This document shows positions 41,356 to 49,569 of a DNA stretch of 64,000 bases, in pieces. The DNA is from Streptomyces sp. SID14436 (GTDB taxonomy: Bacteria; Actinomycetota; Actinomycetes; Streptomycetales; Streptomycetaceae), in NCBI RefSeq assembly GCF_010548465.1, contig NZ_JAAGMD010000531.1, positions 20,761-84,760 on the forward strand, read 5' to 3'. Made by a program: the position numbers and the translations under genes. The notes under the pieces are model-generated. The model had not been told where the DNA came from. It searched no databases and saw only the letters and a list, made by a program, of their open reading frames with translations. The stretch's first letter is position 1. Every line of letters begins with the position of its first letter.

Positions 41356-42693
41356 TCAGCTGGTTCGTCGCAGCGGCGGCGGGGTCCAGGCTCCGCCGAG
41401 AGCCGCTTCGTCCGGCCAGTACAGGCGCAGGAAGACGTTGAAACTTCCCTCGGGCGCGGGGAGCCAGTTGTCCTCGCGGTCGGGTCCCGGGTTGTCGTGC
41501 TGGACGTAGATGTCGAGGGAGCCGTCCGGGTTGGTGCGCATGCCGCTGCGGTCGCCGATCGCGTAGCGGTCCAGGCGGTTGTCGGCGAACAGCTGCCGGT
41601 CGTTCATCATCGTCAGCGACCAGAAGCCCCGTACCGGCGGGGTCCGGTCCGCGTCGAAGTGCAGCACGTAGCGGTGCGCGCCGTCGAGGGGCCGGCCGTC
41701 CGCGTCGTTGGTGGCGTGCGGGTACAGGGCGTCCACGTCGAGGTTGGCGCCGTAGCCGACCCAGGTCACCATGGCGCGCTTGGGGTAGTCGGTCCCGTAG
41801 GCGCCCAGTCCGCGGTGCACGGTCCACCCGTTGACCTGGTTGCCGGGTGCCTCCGCCTGCGACTTGAACCCCTGGAGCGTCTCGGGGCCCGTGGCGGCGG
41901 CCCTGTCCAGCGCGGCGAGCACGTCCGGCGGCTGGTCCTCCAGCTTCGCTCCGGGAGCGATGCCGAGCCGGGCCACCCGCTCGAGGAAGGGCGCGTCGGC
42001 GGGGCTCGGCGGGTTGTCGACGAGGAGCTGGTTGAGCCGCGTGAAGAACGCCCGGCCGTCGAGCTGGTGGACCTGGGTGACGGGGGCGGTGACGGCGTCG
42101 ACTCCCTCGGCGACGGTCGCGTCGGTGGGCGGGGTGTAGTCCCGCGGGTTTCCCGTCCACTGCGACAGCGGGGTGAGCCGGGTGCCGTCCTGAAGCCGGT
42201 GGACGACCGCGTAGTCGGACGGCCCGGCCGTGGCGTACCGCGCGATGATCCAGTTGACGGCCGTGGGCGACGGCAGCACCGTCATGCCCTGCGGCGCCCG
42301 GCCCGACCAGGTGGGCCCGGTCAGCAGGAAGGGTCCCGCGGCCGATCCGTCCTGACGGCTGCCGGGCGCGTGGACGACGTCGGACCACGCGCTGAGGATC
42401 GGCACCATCCAGTAGCGGTCCTCGAACTCCGGCAGGCTCAGCACCAGGGGCTCTTCGGAGAGGTCCAGCCAGGCACTGGAGTACAGGGTGTCGGCGTTGG
42501 GGGACACGACCTCGGTGAAGGCGGCGTCGGGTGTGCGGCGCATGTGACAGAACTGGTTCACCGGAGCCTTGCGCCGCTCGTCGTCCCGCTCGGCGACCGC
42601 CGTCATGACGTCCTTGGTCAGCCCGGCGGTCACCAACGGATAGCCGTACAGCCATGCTTCCGTCGCCAACCGCTCCAGCTGCTCGTCCGCCAT
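41356..42693 (-). CDS. DUF1254/DUF1214 protein
   Basis: A 445-residue protein, start ATG 42693 after GGGAGAAG. The N-terminal DUF1254 part has ATEAWLYGYPLV, FTEVVSPNADTLYSSAWLDL and PEFEDRYWMVPILSAW. The C-terminal DUF1214 part has MVTWVGYGANLDVDALYPHATND, RYVLHFDADRTPPVRGFWSLTMM and VQHDNPGPDREDNWLPAPEGSF. No signal peptide is seen. The family is widespread and soluble, and its activity is unknown. It is transcribed toward the GAP gene. Confidence 0.9.
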   Translation of the reverse strand: MADEQLERLATEAWLYGYPLVTAGLTKDVMTAVAERDDERRKAPVNQFCHMRRTPDAAFTEVVSPNADTLYSSAWLDLSEEPLVLSLPEFEDRYWMVPILSAWSDVVHAPGSRQDGSAAGPFLLTGPTWSGRAPQGMTVLPSPTAVNWIIARYATAGPSDYAVVHRLQDGTRLTPLSQWTGNPRDYTPPTDATVAEGVDAVTAPVTQVHQLDGRAFFTRLNQLLVDNPPSPADAPFLERVARLGIAPGAKLEDQPPDVLAALDRAAATGPETLQGFKSQAEAPGNQVNGWTVHRGLGAYGTDYPKRAMVTWVGYGANLDVDALYPHATNDADGRPLDGAHRYVLHFDADRTPPVRGFWSLTMMNDRQLFADNRLDRYAIGDRSGMRTNPDGSLDIYVQHDNPGPDREDNWLPAPEGSFNVFLRLYWPDEAALGGAWTPPPLRRTS

Positions 42694-42886
42694 CGGCTTC
42701 TCCCTGGGCGCGTATCGGCCCGCACTCTTCGACGCTAAGCGGGCCCCCTGGCATCCGCATCTCGGCCCCCCGGACCGTCCACGGCGGCGGGCGGCGGGCG
42801 GCGGGACTGCGGGGCGGTGGGGCGGTGGGGCGGCTTGTCGACCCGGCGAGTGCCGCGGCCGGGCGGGCACAGCGGCGGAGCGGGCT

Positions 42887-42920
42887 CACGCGCAGCCGGG
42901 CTGGCACCCGGCTGCGCGTG
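42887..42920. terminator. Perfect 14-pair hairpin downstream of the MFS gene
   Basis: CACGCGCAGCCGGG (42887-42900) and CCCGGCTGCGCGTG (42907-42920) pair perfectly around CTGGCA. It lies 65 bases beyond the stop of the leftward MFS gene and should terminate it. The rest of this 291-base gap holds GGCGGGC- and GGGGCGGT-type short repeats (about 42783-42832). Confidence 0.7.
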
Positions 42921-42984
42921 GCGCCTACACGTGGCACACCGTCCCGCTGGGGCTTCGGGCTCCGCGCGACCGGACAGGACGCAT

Positions 42985-44232
42985 TCACCCGTCGGCGCGG
43001 GCAGCCGCACCGGCCCCGGCCACGAAGGGCCTGGAGGCGACGGTGATCGTGACCGAGACGGCGGCCAGCGCGGTGATCGCCGCTGCCGGGGTGAGGAGTT
43101 GGGCGAGCCCTCCCGCCACGGCCGCGCCCAAACCCTGCCAGGTCATCCGGCCGGCCGACTCGACGCCCTGGACCTGGCCGCGCACCTGGTCCGGTGTCGA
43201 CGCGAGGAGCTGTTCCTGGAGCGGCAGGGTGGCGGCGAATCCGGCACCAGCGACGAACACGGCCGCCGTCAGCACCGGCACGGGCGGTTGGAGGGCGAAC
43301 AGCAGGTAGGGCGCCGCGAGCAGCAGCCGCAGCGCGAAGGCACAGCGTCTCCTCCGGTCGGCCGTGAGCAGCCGTCCGACGGTCAGATCCCCGAGGAGCA
43401 TGCCCGCCGCCCCGGCTGCCAGGAGCACTCCGGCCAGGTCCGGGGAGTAGGAGAGGAACAGCGCCTCGCAGCCGACGATGAGGCCGTTGGGGACCCACAG
43501 GTTCAGCAGCAGTGCTCGTCGCCCGGGGTGCGCGAACAGGGCGGTGTTGGCCGTCCAGGTCTGCCGTAGCCCGGGGCGCCGGGTCGGGCGGATCGAACGG
43601 TCCCGCACGGTGGTGGCCACGACGACCAGCCCGAGGCCGGTCAGCGCGGTGGCGAGAAGGAAGCCGTCCCGCGGGGCGAGGTGGCGCAGCAGCAGGGCGC
43701 CGAACGCGTAGCCCAGGATCGCCGTGGCGCCCGCGGTGATGTTCATCAGCGAGCGGGCCGCCGCGTACGCGGCATCCGGTACCACCTCGCTGACCAGCCC
43801 CATGCGGGTGCCGGTGCCGAGCGACTGGAAGAAGCCGAGGATCGCGAGCAGACCGAACCGGACCGTCAACGGCAGCCCCGGGACCGCCTGGGCGGCGGCA
43901 CCGGCCGACGCGACGCCCTGAAGGACGACGAGGGTCCGGCGGGGGCGGCTGCCGTCCGCGACCGACATCAGGGTCAGGGCACCGAGCACCGTGGCGAACG
44001 TGGCGCCGTACATGCTCACGGCGGTCAGGAATGGTGACCGTGTCTGCTGGTGGACCAGCGTGCCGAGCGCGAAGCCCGAGAGGGTGCTCGCGGACACGCT
44101 CAGCGCGAAGCTCACGTACAGGCCCGCGAACTCACGGTTGCGGAGGAGGGCTCGGTAGGTGGTGGCCGTGGGTGACGCGCCGGGCGCGGAGGGGTGTGAG
44201 GGGTTCGAGGGGTCTGAGGGGTCTGAGGGCAT
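42985..44232 (-). CDS. MFS transporter
   Basis: A 415-residue major facilitator with 12 helices, ATG 44232. The N-terminal 25 residues are a Pro/Ser/Asp repeat (SDPSDPSNPSHPS). LRNREFAGLYVSFALSVSAST starts helix 1, MSVADGSRPRRTLV is the loop 2-3 motif A region, and TSLGTGTRMGL-like segments follow in the centre. It resembles multidrug or macrolide-type exporters. No ribosome site precedes the start: the ATG directly follows a hairpin and T-run, so expression is probably controlled by the leader. Confidence 0.87.
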   Translation of the reverse strand: MPSDPSDPSNPSHPSAPGASPTATTYRALLRNREFAGLYVSFALSVSASTLSGFALGTLVHQQTRSPFLTAVSMYGATFATVLGALTLMSVADGSRPRRTLVVLQGVASAGAAAQAVPGLPLTVRFGLLAILGFFQSLGTGTRMGLVSEVVPDAAYAAARSLMNITAGATAILGYAFGALLLRHLAPRDGFLLATALTGLGLVVVATTVRDRSIRPTRRPGLRQTWTANTALFAHPGRRALLLNLWVPNGLIVGCEALFLSYSPDLAGVLLAAGAAGMLLGDLTVGRLLTADRRRRCAFALRLLLAAPYLLFALQPPVPVLTAAVFVAGAGFAATLPLQEQLLASTPDQVRGQVQGVESAGRMTWQGLGAAVAGGLAQLLTPAAAITALAAVSVTITVASRPFVAGAGAAARADG

Positions 44233-44289
44233 GAAAAAAGCCTTCGCGCGCCCCTGTTGGGGGAGCCGAAGGCCAACCCGGGAATTCTA
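44233..44289 (-). promoter_or_regulatory. Terminator-like leader (attenuator) of the MFS gene
   Basis: Read on the minus strand: a -10 box TAGAAT (44289-44284), then a hairpin with outer arms GCCTTCG/CGAAGGC (44273-44267 with 44246-44240) and inner arms CCCC/GGGG around CAACA, then TTTTTT (44239-44234), then C and the MFS ATG. A complete intrinsic terminator thus lies between promoter and start codon. In actinobacteria such leaders precede ribosome-inhibitor resistance genes, with readthrough triggered by stalled ribosomes. The same bases on the plus strand encode a 19-codon frame that is probably coincidental. Confidence 0.6.
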
Positions 44290-44528
44290 GCAGGGGCGGC
44301 CGCCGCCCACCCCCCGCGGGCGGGGACCCCGACGCGCCGGACGCCCGGCCCGTCGTCATCGACGGCAATGCCCGCGAGAGGGGTGTTGACCAGCGGAAAG
44401 CCGGCGAGGTGAGGCCAACACCCGCCCTACGGTCGGCATTCGTGCGCCCCGATCGTTCCATTGGCCCCATGTGTGGGACACCATTTCTCCCGAAAGGCAT
44501 TGGATCGTGCGGTTATTCAGGGAGATCA

Positions 44529-46229
44529 GTGATCAAGGTCAGCATCGTGGTGCCCGTGTACAACGGGGGCCCCTATCTCGACCTCTGTGCCCCGTCTCTG
44601 CTCCGCCAGAGCATCGGCGCGGACGCCTACGAGATCATCTACGTCGACGACGGCTCCACCGACGACTCTGCGCAGCGCCTGGACCGGCTGGCCGCCGAGC
44701 ACCGCCACGTGCGCGTGATCCACCAGGAGAACTCCGGGTGGCCCGGGAAGCCCCGCAACGTCGGGGTACGGGTGGCGCGCGGCGAGTACGTCCAGTTCGT
44801 GGACCAGGACGACGAACTGACCCCGCAGGCTCTCGAACGCCTCCACGACCTCGCGGTCCGCAACAACTCCGACATCGTCATGGGCAAGGTCGCCGGCACG
44901 ATGCAGGGCCCCAGCAACGTCTTCAAGCGCACGGTCGAGCAGTGCACGGTCGAGGACGCGCCCCTCTTCGAGAGCCTCACCCCGCACAAGATGTTCCGCC
45001 GCGACTTCCTCCTCGGACACGGCATCGAGTTCCCCGAGGGACCCGTCCGCCTGGAGGACCAGCTCTTCATGGCCCGGGCCTACGTACGCGCCAAGACCGT
45101 CTCGATCCTCGCCGGTCCCCCCTGCTACCTGTGGAACCGCCGTGAGGACGGCGGCAACACCAGCAGCCGCGCCACCACCCCCGAGGACTACTACGGCCAT
45201 CTGCGGAACGTCGTCGACGCCGTGAAGGAGGTCATCCCGCCCGGGCCGCTCCAGGACCACCTGCTCCGCCGCTCCTACCGCGTCGAGCTGCTCCGCCCGG
45301 TCATCGAGCCCCGAGTCCTGAAGCGCACCGGCCGCGATCTGGAGCGGTACTTCACCGTGGTGCGCCGCCTGGCGCGCGAGAGCTTCCCGCCGGGCGTCCG
45401 GGACGGCCTGCCCGCGATCAGCCGGCTCCGGGCGCACCTGCTGGAGGAGGGCCGCCTGGACTCCCTGATCGACCTGGCCCGCAGAACGGCGGACGTGAAG
45501 CCGCAGGTCACCGTGGACGAGATCCGCTGGCGGGACGGCAGACTCCACCTCAAGGTCACGGCCGGCATGATCCGCCCCGACGGCGGGCCCCTCACCCTCG
45601 TCGAGCGCTACGGCCGCCTCCACCTCGACCCCGACCTGCTGGCCGGCATCCACGGAGCCGAGGACTGGGAGGTCCCGCACCCGCTCGGACACGCCCACGG
45701 TGACCTCCTGCTCCACGACACGGCTCGCAACCAGTGGTGGTTCCTGGAGGGTGACCTGACGGCCCGCACCGAGCCCGTCGGGCCGGGACGCCACCGTGTG
45801 GTCGTCACCGGCGAGACGGTCCTCGACCCCGGGACCGTGGCGAACGGCGAGGCGCTGCCACCGGGCACCTACACGGTGTGGTGCAGCGCCCAACTGCTCG
45901 GCGTCGGCCGCCGCGCACGCATCACCCGGGGGGCCTCCGCCTCGCCCGCACAGCCAGGGTCCCTCCTGGTGCCGGGGCCGACGGCGGACGGGACGCAGCC
46001 CCGCCTCGTCATCCCCGACTGGGGCGGCCCGTCCGGTCAACTGCGACTGTCGGTCGGCCTGGCCGGCCGCACCACGCTCCCCCAGCGCGTCCTCCAGCGC
46101 ACCTCGGCCGCTCCCCTCCTCCGCAGCGCTGCCCGCACCCTCCTCCGCCGACTTCCGCCGGGGGCGCGCCGCAAGGCCAGGGCCCTGGCACGGAAGGCGG
46201 ACCGGTGGAGCAAGGCCGGGAAGGTGTGA
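44529..46229 (+). CDS. GT2 glycosyltransferase with TarS-like C-terminal region
   Basis: A 566-residue family-2 glycosyltransferase. GTG 44529 with GGGAG upstream gives MIKVSIVVPVYNGGPYLDLC, the nucleotide-binding strand; longer in-frame starts lack a site. IIYVDDGSTDDSAQRL carries the DxD-like Asp pair, GKPRNVGVRVARGEYVQFVDQDDEL the second Asp motif, and RLEDQLFMARAYV the catalytic base region. The C-terminal 250 residues are beta-rich, recalling the trimerisation/linker domains of TarS/TarP wall-teichoic-acid glycosyltransferases. It likely decorates a cell-wall polymer. Confidence 0.85.
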   Translation: MIKVSIVVPVYNGGPYLDLCAPSLLRQSIGADAYEIIYVDDGSTDDSAQRLDRLAAEHRHVRVIHQENSGWPGKPRNVGVRVARGEYVQFVDQDDELTPQALERLHDLAVRNNSDIVMGKVAGTMQGPSNVFKRTVEQCTVEDAPLFESLTPHKMFRRDFLLGHGIEFPEGPVRLEDQLFMARAYVRAKTVSILAGPPCYLWNRREDGGNTSSRATTPEDYYGHLRNVVDAVKEVIPPGPLQDHLLRRSYRVELLRPVIEPRVLKRTGRDLERYFTVVRRLARESFPPGVRDGLPAISRLRAHLLEEGRLDSLIDLARRTADVKPQVTVDEIRWRDGRLHLKVTAGMIRPDGGPLTLVERYGRLHLDPDLLAGIHGAEDWEVPHPLGHAHGDLLLHDTARNQWWFLEGDLTARTEPVGPGRHRVVVTGETVLDPGTVANGEALPPGTYTVWCSAQLLGVGRRARITRGASASPAQPGSLLVPGPTADGTQPRLVIPDWGGPSGQLRLSVGLAGRTTLPQRVLQRTSAAPLLRSAARTLLRRLPPGARRKARALARKADRWSKAGKV

Positions 46230-46698
46230 GGTCCCGAAGGCCGAGGAGTGCACAGGGGCCGGGACGTGGGGCAGGGGGAACTGCGGGCGGCGCCTCCCGT
46301 GGCCGGCCGGGGCGACGCCGCCCCCGGCACGTCAACTGAGCACCCCACCCGAACGGATGAATCCTGACGGTCCGCTGGAGTGGGGCGGGGCTCCGTCGTC
46401 AGAGTGGTGGTGCGTACGGGTGGCCGCAGGGGCCGGAGTTGCCAGGTGGGGCCGGGTGGCGGCCGGAGGGGCCTGCGGGCCGGGCTCCCGGCGCTGGCGG
46501 GCGGACCGGGACCTGGTTCGGTTCACGCGGACGAGGGTGTGGGGGCGGCCCGCTGGAGGGTTCGGAGCCGGTCCCGGGCGCTCCCGTTCGTGCCGGGTTG
46601 CCGGTGCCGGGGCCGCGTACCGTGAGCGAACCGCTGTGCCGTGTCCGGTGCGGTGAGGCGGGGTGGGGCTGGACGCGGAGCGCGGGAGGAAGGGCAGG
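46230..46698. other. 469-base gap without a supported gene
   Basis: Between the glycosyltransferase stop and the next start I see no frame with a convincing ribosome site or family similarity. The sequence is GC-rich with runs of G. A GGAGGAAGGGCAGG ribosome site for the next gene lies at its end. Confidence 0.5.
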
Positions 46699-48243
46699 AT
46701 GGCGGAGGTCGCTGCGAACGAGCCGGACGAGCGGGTCCTCGGCCGGCGGTGGACGGTGCGTCTGGACCCGGCCGGCCGGGACAGTGCGGTGGTGCGGGTC
46801 TCGTGCAGTCGCCCCGCCTGCGCCGAGCAGCGCCTGCCGTCGATGGCCGCCGGCCGGGCCGCCGCGGTCGCCCACCTGAAGGCCCACCTCCGTGCGGCCT
46901 CCAAGCCGAGGGAGGGCACCTACTGCGCGTGCCGCTCCGAGAGCTGCCGGATGCACGTCCGGAGCGCCGACCGGCAGGACCGGGGCGCGCCCTGGCGGTG
47001 CGGCGGGGCGGTCGTGCTGGCCGTGATCGCCGACCGCGAAGGGCGTTGGTGGCAGGCGTGGGAGTGCTGCTCGCGCTGTGCTGCCGCGACACCCGGGGCC
47101 CAGGTCGTCGACACCGCGCGGGCGGGTGGGCGCGCGGGTGAGGCTCCCCCGCCTCCTGCCGACCGCCCCGCGCCGTCGCCCGTCGGCGTGCCCCAGTTCT
47201 CCGATCGTCCCTCGTCCGCGGCCCGTTCGCGTGCGGTGCCTCCGCCCCGCTCCGCGCCCGCGCGACGTCGTCCGCCGCTGGGCAGGATCGCGCAGCGTTT
47301 CGTGCCGCACGATCTGCAGCCGGTCGTGCTGCGGGACGAACTCGTCGAACTGGGAAGCCAGTTCCGTGAGTACCAGCAGCGGCCCGAGCCCGACCTGGCC
47401 CTGCTCGCCGGCCTGCACGAGCGGAAGGCTCGCGCCTTCGCCGCCTGGGCCGACGTCACCGGCGACATCAACCTGCGGCTGGAGGCCCGGCGGGCGGAGC
47501 AGGCCGCCGCCACGGCCCGCATGCAGCACCTGCAGCGCACCGGTCAGTGCGCGGACGACGGCACGCCGGCGGTGGCCCGCCTGCTGACCTCGCCGACGCA
47601 GTGGGAGCACGCCCGCTCGGTGCTCGCCCACGTCGCCGACCACAGTCCGCTGCCGGGCCCCGATGCCCGGCTGCTGGTGATCATGCTGACGCTGCGCACC
47701 GCGCACACCGGAACCGGCAACCTCGTCGGGCAGGACGTCAACGCGCTGAACCTGGACGAGCCGGAGGAACTCATCGGCCGGCTGACGGGCTGCGGCTGGC
47801 TGAGCATGCCCGGTACCGTCGACGACCTGCTCGCCTCCCGGCCCGAGAGTCCCACACCCATCACCGTGCCGAGTCTGCGACCCCGGGAGGACGGGTCCGG
47901 CCCCTTCTCGTTCGGCAGGAAGGTGCGGCCGAAGCTCAGCGGCTGGGCGCAGCGAGTCGTCCTCGACAAGAAGCTCCGCAAGGCCAAGGCGACTTCGGCC
48001 GTCCGGCTGCTCGCCCTGCAACTGGCGACCCGGACCGACGCGTCGGGGCGCCTCGGCGGGGACCAAGAGGGCATCCCCCTCGACGTGCTCGCCGCCTGGG
48101 TGCCGACGGACTCCGCCGCACTGCAGCCGATGCTGGACCAGCTGACCCGGGCCGACTGGCTCACCGACGCCACTCTCGGCCCCACCCACCTCAGCGGTCA
48201 ACTCAGCGAGCGCGTCCTGCCGTTCAGCTGCCCCCTCGTCTGA
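46699..48243 (+). CDS. Conserved protein with Cys-rich N-terminus, unknown function
   Basis: A 514-residue protein, ATG 46699 after GGAAGGGCAGG. The N-terminal third has three Cys clusters (CSRPAC, YCACRSESC, CCSRC) that could bind zinc. A Pro/Arg/Ser linker (about 135-190) leads to a helical region (ELVELGSQFREYQQRPEPDLALL then ERKARAFAAWADVTGDINLRLEARRAEQ) and a C-terminal part with repeated winged-helix-like segments (LDEPEELIGRLTGCGWL, LQPMLDQLTRADWL). It may be a DNA-binding protein. I do not recognise the family. Confidence 0.7.
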   Translation: MAEVAANEPDERVLGRRWTVRLDPAGRDSAVVRVSCSRPACAEQRLPSMAAGRAAAVAHLKAHLRAASKPREGTYCACRSESCRMHVRSADRQDRGAPWRCGGAVVLAVIADREGRWWQAWECCSRCAAATPGAQVVDTARAGGRAGEAPPPPADRPAPSPVGVPQFSDRPSSAARSRAVPPPRSAPARRRPPLGRIAQRFVPHDLQPVVLRDELVELGSQFREYQQRPEPDLALLAGLHERKARAFAAWADVTGDINLRLEARRAEQAAATARMQHLQRTGQCADDGTPAVARLLTSPTQWEHARSVLAHVADHSPLPGPDARLLVIMLTLRTAHTGTGNLVGQDVNALNLDEPEELIGRLTGCGWLSMPGTVDDLLASRPESPTPITVPSLRPREDGSGPFSFGRKVRPKLSGWAQRVVLDKKLRKAKATSAVRLLALQLATRTDASGRLGGDQEGIPLDVLAAWVPTDSAALQPMLDQLTRADWLTDATLGPTHLSGQLSERVLPFSCPLV

Positions 48244-48245
48244 CT

Positions 48246-48278
48246 CCCGGGGCGCGCCCGTGGTGGGGGCGCGCTCCC
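48246..48278. terminator. GC-rich hairpin between convergent genes
   Basis: GGGGCGCGC (48249-48257) can pair with GCGCGCTCC (48269-48277, one G-T pair) in the 36-base gap between the convergent stops at 48243 and 48280. Confidence 0.4.
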
Positions 48279-48279
48279 G

Positions 48280-49569
48280 TCAGGGCGTGGGGAGCTCGAC
48301 GTCGACCGAGCCGCAGCCGATGCGTTCCGTCTCGGCCTTGACGTAACCGGGCAGCAGATCCTTGACGAAGTCGGCGCCGTCGGTGCGGTCCGCGGTCTCC
48401 ACGGTCATGACCACCTCACCCGTCTGGCATTCGACGCGGTAGACGGCGCGGTTCGGGCTGATCACTCCATGTCCCCGCGTCCCGTCCACCGAGGCACCGC
48501 CGCTGCGCAGCTGCAGGCTGTAGATCCCGGTGACGGTCGGGTCGACGACCGTGGACATCCGTACGCGCGAGCGATAGTCCTGGCCCGCGTCGCAGGTGCG
48601 GGCCGCTCCGCCGTCGCCGCCGACGCGGCTGGTCTCCAGCCACTTCCGGTACCGGGCGGGGAGTTCGAGGCCCTTCACGCCGCAGAAGGAGTCCGGCCGC
48701 AGGTCGCCCCACGTGGGCAGGTCGGGCAGCTTCCCGGGGGCCGCGTAGGTTCCCGTGCAGCCGAGGTCACGCATGACGCCGTTGGTCGCGTCGACGATCA
48801 CGCGGGCCATGGCAGCACGGTCCCTGCGGTCGAAGTCGAACTGGGAGTCGAAGTCGTGTTCGCCCAGCGCCACGTCGACCACGGTGGCGCCTCCCATCCT
48901 GCCCGGCCGCCCCACGCAGCTCTGGGGCAGGGCGAGCCATGCGCGGGACGCCGACACCATGCCCGGCAGGTCGCCCAGTGCGACCATGCGGCTGGAGAGG
49001 AATTCGGCCGGCCACGTATGGCCGTCCTTGCCGTACAGACCGTCGAGCTGGTGCACCTTCACGATGGCCTGCCGGCGTGCCCGCTCGCCTTCGTAGCTGG
49101 TGATCCGGCACTGCCCGTACGAGAGCGACGCCACGCGCGGGTCTCGGCGCAGCTCCTGCTCCTCGGCCTTCAGCCGGCGGTCACCGAAGAGTGCGGAGAC
49201 GCTGCCCTTGCTGAGGGAGTCCCAGCACGGGTCGGACGTCGCCAGGGGCAGTGTGCCGGTGCGCCAGGCCACGGTTCCCGCGCCCAGCAGCACGCCGACG
49301 AGGCCGGCCGCGGTGGCGGCGACCGCGGTGCGGTGGCCGAGAACCCGGCGTATCCATGACCGTCGGGGTGCGATGCCGCCGGGTGCGGGAGGTGTCGTCC
49401 GGGAGGGGGCGGGCGCGCCGGGCCCGTCCTCGCCGGCGGGCGCGGCGGCCGGGACGGCCTCGTTGCCGTTCCCGTTTCCGTCGGCGTTCCCGTTCCCGTT
49501 GGCGTTGCCGTTGCCGTTGCCGTTCGCCTCGCCGGGAGTGTTCTGGTTGTCGTTGCCCTCGGTGGTCAC
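48280..49569 (-). CDS. Membrane-anchored protein with extracellular domain, unknown function (gene 2 of pair)
   Basis: A 429-residue protein, GTG 49569 overlapping the stop of the upstream gene (GTGA). The N-terminus is cytoplasmic and low-complexity, with alternating Asn-Gly (NGNGNANGNGN then ADGNGNGN, about 14-35), followed by an Ala/Pro-rich stretch, a helix at about 84-105 (AVAATAAGLVGVLLGAGTVAW) and a roughly 320-residue external domain with paired Cys (SDPCWDSL, GQCRI, SCVG, LGCTG, SFCGV, RTCDAG, VECQT, IGCGS). Its upstream partner has the same plan, so the two may form a complex. No known domain is seen. Confidence 0.75.
   Translation of the reverse strand: MTTEGNDNQNTPGEANGNGNGNANGNGNADGNGNGNEAVPAAAPAGEDGPGAPAPSRTTPPAPGGIAPRRSWIRRVLGHRTAVAATAAGLVGVLLGAGTVAWRTGTLPLATSDPCWDSLSKGSVSALFGDRRLKAEEQELRRDPRVASLSYGQCRITSYEGERARRQAIVKVHQLDGLYGKDGHTWPAEFLSSRMVALGDLPGMVSASRAWLALPQSCVGRPGRMGGATVVDVALGEHDFDSQFDFDRRDRAAMARVIVDATNGVMRDLGCTGTYAAPGKLPDLPTWGDLRPDSFCGVKGLELPARYRKWLETSRVGGDGGAARTCDAGQDYRSRVRMSTVVDPTVTGIYSLQLRSGGASVDGTRGHGVISPNRAVYRVECQTGEVVMTVETADRTDGADFVKDLLPGYVKAETERIGCGSVDVELPTP

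Noticed and set aside
40513..42738. Plus-strand frame of 741 codons over the DUF1254 and GAP genes
   Set aside because: It overlaps the strongly family-like DUF1254 gene on the other strand and has no domain or ribosome site.
42783..42832. Short GGCGGGC and GGGGCGGT repeats as a CRISPR-like or mobile-element feature
   Set aside because: Units are 7-8 bases and contiguous without spacers; simple GC-rich low-complexity DNA.
44231..44290. Plus-strand 19-codon frame starting ATG AAA AAA GCC and ending at TAG, as a leader peptide gene
   Set aside because: It lies exactly over the minus-strand terminator-like leader, no plus-strand ribosome site or downstream plus-strand target fits, and the A-run is explained by the T-run of the terminator. 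Kept only as a remark.
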